57,214 nucleotides of DNA from an uncultured Lachnospiraceae bacterium. GTDB lineage: Bacteria; Bacillota; Clostridia; Lachnospirales; Lachnospiraceae. The stretch is taken from the NCBI GenBank assembly GCA_947175055.1, contig CAMWLJ010000009.1, positions 1 to 57,214 of the forward strand, read 5' to 3'. Positions 42,522-51,569 of this stretch are shown one piece after another. The notes beneath the pieces are model-generated. The model saw nothing but the letters and a program-made list of their open reading frames with translations. It was not told the origin of the DNA and ran no database searches. The translations under genes and the position numbers were made by a program. Position 1 is the stretch's first letter. Every line of letters begins with the position of its first letter.

Positions 42522-44510
42522 TCAGAATATTTTTCTTCCCTTTTCATCCGCAATACCGCTCTTCCGGTAAAAATAGGTATTGATCTGGTCCCGCCATTCC
42601 CTGGCATGTTCTTTTTGATGTTGGAACCGCTCCAGCATTCTCCCGAACGCCTTATCCGGAAGTTTTCCTTCCAGGCCCTCGAAACGCTTCACCATCTCAT
42701 CTACCAGCTCCACCCCTTCAAAATGGGTATCATAAACATGCTGGATCACCGTCTTACCGCTGTGCAGCTTATGCACATACGGCATATGATGAAAGAAAAG
42801 TAACAGCTCATCAGGGCAGCTCTCCGGACTGTCATACATGGAAGCGTTGGGTTCTTCATAAAGTCCTGCATATCCTGTTCCGTGATGGCTCCTGTCAACA
42901 CCGATTCCCGCATGGTCGGCCCGGTGATAAGTGCCCCATCTGTCATACTCGTAGCCGTCCACACTCGGTCCGTAATGATAAGCAGGATTGACCATCCATC
43001 CGATTCCAAGCGGCGCATTGTACATCTCGTACGCCTTCCAGGAATTCATCAATATGAACAACAGAACCTCGCGAACTTCCTGATCCTTACCGAAGGTCCT
43101 GACGATCCACTCCGTGGCCAGTTCCTCTGCCGTGGCCGAAGGGTTAAACGCCAGTCTGCCAAATCCGTAAAGATTCGCCGCTGCCAGATCATGACCGGTC
43201 CAGTTCTCATCATTCCCGGTGTTTGCCACCGCCGCCATGCCGCATTTTGTCTGATTAAAAGTCTTACCCGATACAATGTCCATCACCGTATCGTCCGTCT
43301 TGGCCGCATAAGTACGGAATGCAAGAACCTCTTTAAACATGGGGATCAGGTAGCACACATGCCTCTGCTGCCCTGTATACTCCTGTGCGATCTGTACTTC
43401 CAGTATCTGGTTAGAGGCTTTAAGCCCACCAAACAGAGGATGTACCGGTTCTCTAACCTGGAAATCCATAGGCCCGTTCTTGATCTGCAGTATCACGTTG
43501 TCGCGAAAAGCGCCGTCAAGCTCTATAAAATTGTCATAGCCCGATCTCGCCCGATCGGTCACGTAATCTCGCCAGTCCTGTTTGCAGTTATATACAAAAC
43601 AGCGCCAGATGATAAGTCCTCCATAAGGCTCCACCGCCTCGGCCAGCATATTGGCGCCGTCCGCATGCGTCCTTCCGTAAGTAAATGGCCCGGGACGCCC
43701 TTCCGAGTCAGCCTTGATCAGAAAACCTCCCAGATTGGGAATCTGCCCGAAAACAAGCTGCATCCGCCTCTTCCACCATTCCCTCACCTCTTCCGATAGA
43801 GGATCCGCACTGTCCAACTGGCCAAGTTCCACGGGTGCCGCATAATTAAGCGATAAGAAAAGCTTGATCCCATAACCTGCAAAAATTTCGGATAATCTGC
43901 GCAACTTATCAAAATACCGGTCTGTGATCAGCCAGGTGGCGGCATCTTTCACATTCACATTGTTGATCACCGCTCCATTGATCCCCACCGATGCAAGCAG
44001 CCTTGCATAAGTAACCGTCCTCTCATCGATCAAAATCTCATCATTTTCAAAGAAGAAAGAATTGCCCGAATAACCCCGCTCGATACTTCCGTCCATATTA
44101 TCCCAGTGATTCAGCATGCGCAGCGGCATCACCGGTTCTTTCCTGATATCCATCCCCGAAAGAGGGTTTTCCATCTGCATCTGGTGAATGAGTTCAAAAG
44201 CGCCGTAAAGCCATCCACAGTCCGTGGAAGCTGCAATGACCACATTGCCATCCTCTTCAAAAACATGATACCCTTCCGGCCCGCAGCCTTCATCCTGCCT
44301 GAAGATGATGCTCCCGGCCTGATGCGTCTTTTGGGAATCGGGGCACAGCATAAGGGCTGCTCCCGTCATCTCACTCCATGCCTTCTGCAGCTCTCTTACC
44401 GCATTCCCTATAATGAAATCATCCTCATCGGCATATATTCTACCGATCCCTCTCCACTCACTGTCTTCCCTTATCATCCGATAGGAAAGCCATGCCTGTT
44501 CAAATCCCAT
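42522..44510 (-). CDS. aguA: Alpha-glucuronidase, GH67
   Basis: A 662-aa cytoplasmic enzyme releasing (4-O-methyl-)glucuronate from the non-reducing end of aldouronic acids. Family motifs are RMLNHWDNMDGSIERGYSG; GGFLIKADSEGRPGPF and YGRTHADGANMLAEA (acid Glu in DSEG); ELDGAFRDNVILQIKNGP and MDFQVREPVHPLFGG. The start is at 44510 with GGAGGAACGG; 18 extra codons upstream have no ribosome site. There is no signal peptide, so it needs imported oligosaccharide. It lies between the GH3 gene and the transporter genes. Confidence 0.96.
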   Translation of the reverse strand: MGFEQAWLSYRMIREDSEWRGIGRIYADEDDFIIGNAVRELQKAWSEMTGAALMLCPDSQKTHQAGSIIFRQDEGCGPEGYHVFEEDGNVVIAASTDCGWLYGAFELIHQMQMENPLSGMDIRKEPVMPLRMLNHWDNMDGSIERGYSGNSFFFENDEILIDERTVTYARLLASVGINGAVINNVNVKDAATWLITDRYFDKLRRLSEIFAGYGIKLFLSLNYAAPVELGQLDSADPLSEEVREWWKRRMQLVFGQIPNLGGFLIKADSEGRPGPFTYGRTHADGANMLAEAVEPYGGLIIWRCFVYNCKQDWRDYVTDRARSGYDNFIELDGAFRDNVILQIKNGPMDFQVREPVHPLFGGLKASNQILEVQIAQEYTGQQRHVCYLIPMFKEVLAFRTYAAKTDDTVMDIVSGKTFNQTKCGMAAVANTGNDENWTGHDLAAANLYGFGRLAFNPSATAEELATEWIVRTFGKDQEVREVLLFILMNSWKAYEMYNAPLGIGWMVNPAYHYGPSVDGYEYDRWGTYHRADHAGIGVDRSHHGTGYAGLYEEPNASMYDSPESCPDELLLFFHHMPYVHKLHSGKTVIQHVYDTHFEGVELVDEMVKRFEGLEGKLPDKAFGRMLERFQHQKEHAREWRDQINTYFYRKSGIADEKGRKIF

Positions 44511-44598
44511 CCTGCCGTTCCTCCCGCATTGATCTGTCCCGCTCCCCTGCCCCGGCTTTTGCATTCTCTCACGAAAAACCGGGGCAGGTAACGGCCTG

Positions 44599-46755
44599 TT
44601 AATTTAGAATAAATTCTTGCTTTGCCATGATCCGTAGTTTTGCAGGTTCTTTGCCTGTCAGCTTCACACTTCTGCAATCCGGCTGGCTTCCGCCAACGTA
44701 GATCACATACTCCCCTTCTTCCACCCGGTTTACCGCCTGCTCATCATACAGGGCAAACGCGGCAAGGGATAGCTCTATGCTGACCTCTTTCGTCTCTCCT
44801 GGCTTTAAAGATACTTTGCGTATTCCTTTGAGCTGTGGATTTGGGGTCCCTTCCCTGCATGCCTTCACATATACCTGAACCTTCTCAGTGCCTTCCCTGT
44901 CGCCGGTATTGGCAACCTCCACCCGGACCGTGACGCCTTCTTCCTCCACCACGTCAGAAGATACCGCAGCATTGCCGTATGTAAATTCCGTATAGGACAA
45001 GCCAAAGCCGAAAGGATAAAGCGCCTCGTTTTCCATATACCGGTAGGTTCTGCCTTTCATGGAATAGTCTGTAAATTCCGGCAGTTCCTCCGCCGACCTG
45101 TAGAACGTAACAGGCAGTCTTCCTTCCGGATTCTTCTCCCCAAATAAGACTCTGGCGATCGCCCTACCGCCCTGTGCGCCCGGATACCAGCCTTGGATGA
45201 TCGCCGGAATATGTTCATCCGCCCAGGGAACAGCTAATGCACTGCCTGACAGGAGAATCAAAACCACCGGCTTGCCGCTGGCGTAAACCGTCTCCAACAG
45301 CTCCTGCTGCTTACCCGGAAGATCAAGTCCCGGCTTATCACCGCTGGCATACTGATTGCCCTGGTCGCCCTCCTCGCCTTCCAGCCCCGGATCGAGGCCC
45401 AAACATACAACGACCACATCACTCGCATCGCAGACTCCCTTTACCTCGGCCAGACGGTCGCTTCCCTGACTCAGATTACTGATCTTTTCTTTATATAAGT
45501 GACATCCTTCGGAGAAAAGAATCCTCACCTCATCCCCCACATAATCCTGAATGCCTTCGGAAACCGTGTAGTATCTGGATGCGGTTCCCTCATAATTGCC
45601 TACAAGCGCCTTGCGGTTGTCTGCGTTGGGTCCAATAATACCGATGGTCTTAAGTTTCGATTTATTAAGTGGCAGTAAATGCTCTTCATTCTTAAGCAGT
45701 GTGATACATTTCTCCGCTGCCCGCAGGTTCAATTCCTTCATCTCCTTAGAATCTACCACCGTATAGGGAATAGCATCGTAAGGCGTGCTGCCCTTCTCCT
45801 CAAATACGCCCAGCTTCATCCTTGCCGTGAACAGATTGACCAGCGCTTCATCCAGTCTCTCTTCGGATACCATGCCCTGCTCCACTGCCGATGTAAGATA
45901 AGCAAACAGCTGCCCGCAGTTCAAGTCACATCCATTGTTCATTGCCATGGCTACGGATTCCAATGCCCCACCGGTGACGCAGTGGCCTTCATGGAAGTCC
46001 TTGATCGCCCAGCAATCCGAAACCACATGTCCCCTAAAGCCCCATTCTCCGCGCAGAATATCCAAAAGAAGAGCCTTACTTCCGCAACAGGGTTCCCCGT
46101 TGGTACGGTTGTAGGCACCCATCACCGCTTCTACCTTTCCTTCCTGCACACAGGCCTTAAACGCAGGAAGATATGTCTCGTACAGATCCTGCCTGCTTAC
46201 TACCGCATTAAAGCTATGGCGCAGATCCTCCGGCCCGCTGTGTACTGCAAAATGCTTGGCACATGCCGCAGCCTTCAGGTAATTCTCATCGTGTCCCTGC
46301 AGCCCCTCCACGAAACGCACACCAAGCCTTGAAGTAAGGTAAGGATCCTCACCAAAGGTCTCATGCCCCCTGCCCCATCTGGGATCCCTGAAAATATTTA
46401 CATTGGGAGACCAAAAGGTAAGCCCTTTGTAAATATCTGTATCTTCATATTTCTGCTGCATATTGAATTTAGCCCGTCCCTCGGTGGAAATGGCATCCGC
46501 CACCTGCTCTATAAAATCCTCATCAAAAGTAGCTGCCAGGGAGATCGCCTGCGGGAACACCGTGGCAACGCCGGCCCGCGCCACCCCATGGAGCGCCTCA
46601 TTCCACCAGTTGTATGCCTTGATCCCCAGCCTTTTGATCTCCGCCGCGCCGTTTACCGTCTGAAATGCCTTCTCCTCCAGAGTCATCCGCCCTACCAGCT
46701 CTCTGGCTCTTTCTCTGTACGCTTCTATTTTTGCTTCATTTCTTACCAATTCCAT
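44599..46755 (-). CDS. GH3 beta-xylosidase/beta-glucosidase
   Basis: A 718-aa cytoplasmic GH3 enzyme. The N-terminal barrel has WWNEALHGVARAG, FWSPNVNIFRDPRWGRGHETFGEDP (in two parts), AKHFAVHSGPE and the nucleophile Asp in HVVSDCWAI. The alpha/beta sandwich has IGIIGPNAD and a GLEGEEGDQ segment likely holding the acid/base Glu. The C-terminal fibronectin-III-like domain contains VEVANTGDREGTEKVQVY. Similarity to xylosidase-type GH3 (the HGV and ETFGEDP motifs) and the operon favour xylo-oligosaccharides. It is the first gene of the minus-strand operon, divergent from the AraC gene. Confidence 0.92.
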   Translation of the reverse strand: MELVRNEAKIEAYRERARELVGRMTLEEKAFQTVNGAAEIKRLGIKAYNWWNEALHGVARAGVATVFPQAISLAATFDEDFIEQVADAISTEGRAKFNMQQKYEDTDIYKGLTFWSPNVNIFRDPRWGRGHETFGEDPYLTSRLGVRFVEGLQGHDENYLKAAACAKHFAVHSGPEDLRHSFNAVVSRQDLYETYLPAFKACVQEGKVEAVMGAYNRTNGEPCCGSKALLLDILRGEWGFRGHVVSDCWAIKDFHEGHCVTGGALESVAMAMNNGCDLNCGQLFAYLTSAVEQGMVSEERLDEALVNLFTARMKLGVFEEKGSTPYDAIPYTVVDSKEMKELNLRAAEKCITLLKNEEHLLPLNKSKLKTIGIIGPNADNRKALVGNYEGTASRYYTVSEGIQDYVGDEVRILFSEGCHLYKEKISNLSQGSDRLAEVKGVCDASDVVVVCLGLDPGLEGEEGDQGNQYASGDKPGLDLPGKQQELLETVYASGKPVVLILLSGSALAVPWADEHIPAIIQGWYPGAQGGRAIARVLFGEKNPEGRLPVTFYRSAEELPEFTDYSMKGRTYRYMENEALYPFGFGLSYTEFTYGNAAVSSDVVEEEGVTVRVEVANTGDREGTEKVQVYVKACREGTPNPQLKGIRKVSLKPGETKEVSIELSLAAFALYDEQAVNRVEEGEYVIYVGGSQPDCRSVKLTGKEPAKLRIMAKQEFILN

Positions 46756-46820
46756 ATGTAATCTCCTGCCGTCTTAACTCCATCCGGAAATTTGTACACT
46801 TTCTTTTCAAATCTGTTTAA

Positions 46821-46875
46821 ATTATATTGCACTTTGCCACGCTTTTCTCCCTATATCTTGTTCTTTACTTGTCAA
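46821..46875 (-). promoter_or_regulatory. Possible promoter region of the GH3-GH67-transporter operon
   Basis: Minus strand: a consensus TATAAT at 46826-46821 lacks a good -35, and a TTGACA at 46875-46870 lacks a -10 at 17 bp. An activator-dependent promoter is plausible in this 415-bp divergent gap, which is otherwise AT-rich and gene-free. Confidence 0.35.
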
Positions 46876-47061
46876 ATAGTGCGAAAGTTTCCGTTGTGAA
46901 TATCAAAAAAGCATTTCTCTCTTTTTTATTTCCACATTTTTTCTCCTGATTTTCATGACTTTTGCATATTTCTATATTTCTTTTGTAACATTTTTATTTA
47001 TTCACGACAAATTCTGTACAGATTTACTAAACAGACCTGTTAGCAATATTTGAATTGGCAC

Positions 47062-47090
47062 TTGTCAAAACGAGAGAACGGAATTAATAT
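47062..47090 (+). promoter_or_regulatory. Promoter of the AraC-type regulator
   Basis: TTGTCA (47062-47067), 17-bp spacer, TAATAT (47085-47090); the ATG is 80 bp downstream after a GGAGAGG site. Confidence 0.7.
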
Positions 47091-47170
47091 TAGAACAATA
47101 GAAGCATTCACTGATCTGCCGGCACATTTCCCGTGAAATGAAATCGAAGGTTCGGGAGAGGAAATAAGAT

Positions 47171-48036
47171 ATGATCAAGATATTAAATGGAATCCATGAA
47201 ACAGTTGCTTATGACTCCTTAAGCGGACTGAAACTTTATCACAATCACGAGACGGAAAACTATCCCGTCCACTGGCACACCGCGGTGGAGATCATTCTGC
47301 CTATGCGCGGAGAATATACCGTGATCATTGACGGAGCCCCGCACACCTTCTATGAAGGTGATATCTGGATCACCCCCCCGGTACGCTTCACGAGCTAATT
47401 GCGCCTCCCGACGGCGAGAGGTTGATTCTGCTGTTTGATTACAGCCTGATCTGCAATGTAAACACCATGGACACCCTGCTCCACACACTCCTTCCCTACA
47501 CGCTGATCTCCAAGAAGGAATACCCGGAGCTTAACAGCCGCCTGCAGTTTTATCTGGACGAAGTGGTCCGGGAGTACGACAATCCCATGCCCTTTACCGA
47601 AGCTTGTGTCTATTCCCTGATGATCCGCTTCTTTGTTGCTCTGGGGCGGACCAACTTTAATGCCAACACCAGATTCCCCGGCATCACCCGCAACAAGCAG
47701 CATGAATACGTAGAAAAGTTCATGCTGGTGTGCAACTATATCACCGATCACTGTACGGAGAATATCACGATAGATGAACTTGCCAACCTGGCGGGCTTTT
47801 CCAAGTTCCACTTCGCCCGCCTGTTCAAGCAGTTTTCCAATATGTCCTGCCACGACTATTTGATGCAGAAACGCATTGCCCACGCAGAACGTCTCCTGAT
47901 CGACCCTAATATCTCCATTACGGAGGTTGCAATGCTCTCCGGGTTCAACAGCCTGTCCACTTTCAACAGGATCTTCAAGGCGACCAAAAACTGTACGCCG
48001 TCAGAATATAAGAACTTGAACAGACTGAAACGGTAA
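47171..48036 (+). pseudogene. AraC-family regulator interrupted by a frameshift in a C7 run
   Basis: The first frame (47171-47398) encodes the AraC cupin start (YHNHETENYPVHWHTAVEIIL, YEGDIWITPP) and then stops. The second frame supplies the rest: from 47381 in the next frame it reads GTLHELIAPPDGERLILLFDYSL, on to the double helix-turn-helix (DELANLAGFSKFHFARLFKQ, ITEVAMLSGFNSLSTFNRIF) ending at 48036. Restoring one C in the run 47373-47379 joins both into a normal ~288-aa regulator. It is divergent from the GH3 operon and probably its activator. The cause may be a real mutation, phase variation at the homopolymer, or a sequencing error. Confidence 0.9.
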
Positions 48037-48057
48037 CAAAGTCATCCCGGACTTATC

Positions 48058-51000
48058 TTACGCAAACTGAAACGCCTGGAAATCAAAACAGCTCCCCGGC
48101 ATAAACACAAACGTCACAGTCACTTTGCCCGTCACCGGCAGCAGCGTAAAGGTCGAAGCGACATATTCGCTCCCTCCGGGAAACTCCACGATCTGTTTGC
48201 TCTCGTTATTCCCGTCAAAAAAGCGGACATGGACAGTGTTACTTCCTTTCGGCGCCCGACCCCAGACGGTCAGTTTCTCCGCGCCCTTTTCTCCGAAATC
48301 CATTTCCGTAAATTCCAGCGACACATTATTTCCGATTTCCTCCACCGCACCCTCTGTGATCCGGAAGCTGTCCCCGTAAAGATTATCCGCACCGGCGGCT
48401 TCCAGCCGCATCCATGCCTTCTCACGGCGCACAAAAGAAAATCCCTTGATATGCATCTTCTGCTTCAGAAGAAAACTGATCGTGGTGATTCCCTTCACCA
48501 TCCTTTGCAGCCTGAAAGTTTCCTCCTGATAAACGTTCCAGATAGAAGGTTTCTGATAGACCACATCACCGATCAGTTCACTGTCCGGCTCCCCTGGAAT
48601 GCCCTCCCAGATCTGAATAGGATATTCCCCGCTGTCCAGCGCAAAGATCGGCATTACGATCTGATCTGACCCGGTCTTTCCGAAATCAATCCCGCCGTAG
48701 GACACGACCGTCTCCCCGTCCCGCGCGGTTGCGACACCTCTTTCATTCCCGTTTCCCGCCTCTCCCTTCACGGAAGTATACTGGCTTCCGGAAATAAAAT
48801 CATAAGGGTCTAGATAGGCTTTGCCCAGTCCCTGGATCTCAAATTCCAGCTGAGAGATCAGGCGGATGGTGTCCGTACCGCTCTTTGACATGCACCGAAG
48901 ACGGAAGGTCCCGTCACCAAGCGCCTCCAGCTGCGCCCGATTCCCGTCCTGGGTCAGTCTGACCAGATTGGAGTCCACTCCATGGTCATCCACCGCCCGG
49001 AAGAACAACTCCCTGTCATCTGCCTTAGGCGGGTCGATCTTCGCCTCCACCGACATTACCTTCGTCTTTGGCCCAAACACCCGCTTCTCTTCCGTGAGCA
49101 GCGTGATCTTCCGCACCGGGATCTCGTCCGCCTTTTCGGTACGGACGGGCATATCCTCGTTTCTCCTTATGTCGCAAGGCAGATTTGACATGTCCGGCGT
49201 ACCGGCAGATATCTCCACACTGTGGCAGACCAGGGAAGCACCGATAAGCCCCCTTGCGCTGACCTGCACCAGAATCTCTCCCGGTTCTCCCACAGACTGG
49301 ATCATTGCCAGAAGTTTTCCGCTAAAGAGTCTTCTGCTGTCTGTCTTGTAACTGTCATAGACAGTACTGTCCCCGTTGTCAAGGCCCACCAGCCTCCCGG
49401 CGCCGGCCACCTGTACCTGCACCCGGTCACAGGCATTTTCCACCGGGTTCCCCTGCTCATCCACCGTACCGATCTCCAGGAACAGAAGATCCTTCCCGTC
49501 CGCTTTGATCACCGTATTCTCAGGATAGATCCTGACGGCATGGGAATTACCGAAGGATCGTCTTATACTCCTTGCGATCTCCCTGCCCGCTTCATCATAT
49601 GCCACCGCGATCAAAGTACCCTCCTCATAAGGCACCTGGTAATCTGCCAGGATCTTGCGCCCGCTTCCCGGCGCATGGGAAAGCTTCTGTCTGCCCAAAC
49701 TCTTACCGTTCAGGAACAGTTCCGTCTCCGGTGCATTAGAGCAGACCCTTATGTCGATCAGCTGCCCGGGATTAAAGTCCCAATAAGGGAACACATGCAC
49801 CATCGGCGACTCACGGTGATCCGTCCATGCCGCCTGCCACACATAGTAAGAATCCTTGGGAAACCCTGCGGTGTCGATCTGCCCGAAATAAGAATTCTTG
49901 GTATGGTAAGGGGTAGGTTCCCCGATATAATCAAAGCCCGTCCACAGAAACTGCCCCATGGAAAATGCCGTATCCCGGTCAATGGTAACACAGTTCTCCA
50001 ACGACCTTGCGCCCCAGCTGGTGATACTGTTCCCAAGGGCCGAACACTGCTGGTCATCCTCTGCCAGGATCTCCGCCTTGAGCGGGAAATGATAGATCCC
50101 CCTGCTTTGTACAATGGAAGAAGTCTCACTGCCGTAAATGACCCAGTCGGGATGCTTCCTGTGGTGCTCCTCATAGTACTTTTCCGAATAATTGTAGCCG
50201 GCAATCTTCACCAGATCCGCACATTTACAGGCATTTTCCCAGGGCATATAATTGGAAGCGATCGTGACGCGGGCATTTCGATAAGGATCGTAACGCTCCA
50301 CCAGCTCTCTCAGCTCCTTGGTCAGCTCCTGTCCGCGCTCCCCGGCATGGGTATCATATATTTCATTCCCGATACTCCACAAGATCACGCTCGGGTGGTT
50401 GCGGTCCCGGCATACCCACGCTTCTACATCCCTTTCATACCACTCAACAAAATAACGCCCGTAATCATAAGTATTCTTCGATCTTTCCCACATATCAAAC
50501 GCCTCCGAGATCAGGAGAAATCCCATCTCATCGGCAAGCTCCACAAACCGCGGCGCCATCATGTTATGGGATCCGCGGATGGCGTTGACTCCCATCCCTT
50601 TTAACTTCTTAAGCCGGCGTATCATGGCCGCCTCGTTAAACGCCGCCCCCAGGGCGCCAAGGTCGTGGTGCTCACAGACGCCTTTCAGCTTTACATGCCT
50701 CCCATTCAGGAAAAAGCCCTCGTCAGGATCAAAGGCTGTGTACCGGAACCCAAAGGAACATTCCTCCTGCTGCCAGATTTCTCCCTGACCGCTAAGACAG
50801 GTCTTAAGCGTATAAAGCGCCGGCTCCTCCACATCCCACAGTACAGGCTTTTCCACCAGATATTCCCTGCCGTTTCGATCGTCTTTTACCGGCTTCAGCA
50901 AAACTTCTCTGTTCTGATAAAACAACCTGTGCGTGATCTCGTAATCCCTCTGTCCGCCAAGATCCATATCCGCTTCCCTGTCAGCCGATGCGTCCGCCGG

Positions 51001-51519
51001 CACGTCAACGGCCGTTTCTACCCGGAGCACAAAATCATCCTGCTGCCTTCTGGTGCTGATATAAATACCGTTTTCTACAATACAGGTTCTCTCCGTCTCC
51101 TTCATCCACACGTTACGGTAGATCCCCGCACCGGAATACCATCTGCTATTGGGTGCCTGAAAGCATGCGCTGACCAGGATCTGATTCGCACCCTTCCGGA
51201 CATGCTCCGTGATCTCAACAGTAAAAGTGGAATACCCATACTTCCATTCCGCCGCCTTATGCCCATTCACATAGACGGCACTGTCCATATAGATGCCTTC
51301 AAAAACGAGGAAAAGCCGTTTAGACCCATCGCCCGTCCACGTAAAATTCTTCAGATACCATCCGGTTCCATTCTCGTAAAGCCGGCTCGCATCATAGATC
51401 AGCCAGTCATGCGGAATATCCACCGGCACAAAATCCTGCGCCCGTTCAAGGGCATCCGAAAGCTCCGTTCCAACCTCCAGCCTCAAAAAAGACCATCCTT
51501 CATTCCATAATCTACGCAT
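48058..51519 (-). CDS. GH2 beta-galactosidase/beta-glucuronidase-like enzyme with C-terminal carbohydrate-binding-like domains
   Basis: A 1153-aa glycoside hydrolase. The sugar-binding jelly-roll (VPVDIPHDWL, YSGAGIYRNVWM), Ig-like domain and TIM barrel (VNAIRGSHNMMAPRF, acid/base Glu in WSIGNEIYDTH, nucleophile Glu in YGSETSS) are followed by a DUF4982-like and Ig-like region (about 600-790). Two CBM6/CBM35-like beta domains fill the last ~350 residues (for example SLEFTEMDFGEKGAEKLTVWG). There is no signal peptide, so it is intracellular. Substrate specificity cannot be read from the sequence. It follows the esterase gene by 51 bp in the same transcription unit. Confidence 0.9.
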   Translation of the reverse strand: MRRLWNEGWSFLRLEVGTELSDALERAQDFVPVDIPHDWLIYDASRLYENGTGWYLKNFTWTGDGSKRLFLVFEGIYMDSAVYVNGHKAAEWKYGYSTFTVEITEHVRKGANQILVSACFQAPNSRWYSGAGIYRNVWMKETERTCIVENGIYISTRRQQDDFVLRVETAVDVPADASADREADMDLGGQRDYEITHRLFYQNREVLLKPVKDDRNGREYLVEKPVLWDVEEPALYTLKTCLSGQGEIWQQEECSFGFRYTAFDPDEGFFLNGRHVKLKGVCEHHDLGALGAAFNEAAMIRRLKKLKGMGVNAIRGSHNMMAPRFVELADEMGFLLISEAFDMWERSKNTYDYGRYFVEWYERDVEAWVCRDRNHPSVILWSIGNEIYDTHAGERGQELTKELRELVERYDPYRNARVTIASNYMPWENACKCADLVKIAGYNYSEKYYEEHHRKHPDWVIYGSETSSIVQSRGIYHFPLKAEILAEDDQQCSALGNSITSWGARSLENCVTIDRDTAFSMGQFLWTGFDYIGEPTPYHTKNSYFGQIDTAGFPKDSYYVWQAAWTDHRESPMVHVFPYWDFNPGQLIDIRVCSNAPETELFLNGKSLGRQKLSHAPGSGRKILADYQVPYEEGTLIAVAYDEAGREIARSIRRSFGNSHAVRIYPENTVIKADGKDLLFLEIGTVDEQGNPVENACDRVQVQVAGAGRLVGLDNGDSTVYDSYKTDSRRLFSGKLLAMIQSVGEPGEILVQVSARGLIGASLVCHSVEISAGTPDMSNLPCDIRRNEDMPVRTEKADEIPVRKITLLTEEKRVFGPKTKVMSVEAKIDPPKADDRELFFRAVDDHGVDSNLVRLTQDGNRAQLEALGDGTFRLRCMSKSGTDTIRLISQLEFEIQGLGKAYLDPYDFISGSQYTSVKGEAGNGNERGVATARDGETVVSYGGIDFGKTGSDQIVMPIFALDSGEYPIQIWEGIPGEPDSELIGDVVYQKPSIWNVYQEETFRLQRMVKGITTISFLLKQKMHIKGFSFVRREKAWMRLEAAGADNLYGDSFRITEGAVEEIGNNVSLEFTEMDFGEKGAEKLTVWGRAPKGSNTVHVRFFDGNNESKQIVEFPGGSEYVASTFTLLPVTGKVTVTFVFMPGSCFDFQAFQFA

Positions 51520-51569
51520 CTTGATTCTCCATATAGTAATCGATCGGATTGTTTTCCTTCACAAGCATT

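Noticed and set aside
42885..43799. 305-codon plus-strand frame inside the GH67 gene
   Set aside because: It is antisense to well-conserved GH67 catalytic motifs.
49222..50604. 460-codon plus-strand open frame
   Set aside because: It is antisense to the GH2 gene, with no ribosome site or recognisable domain.
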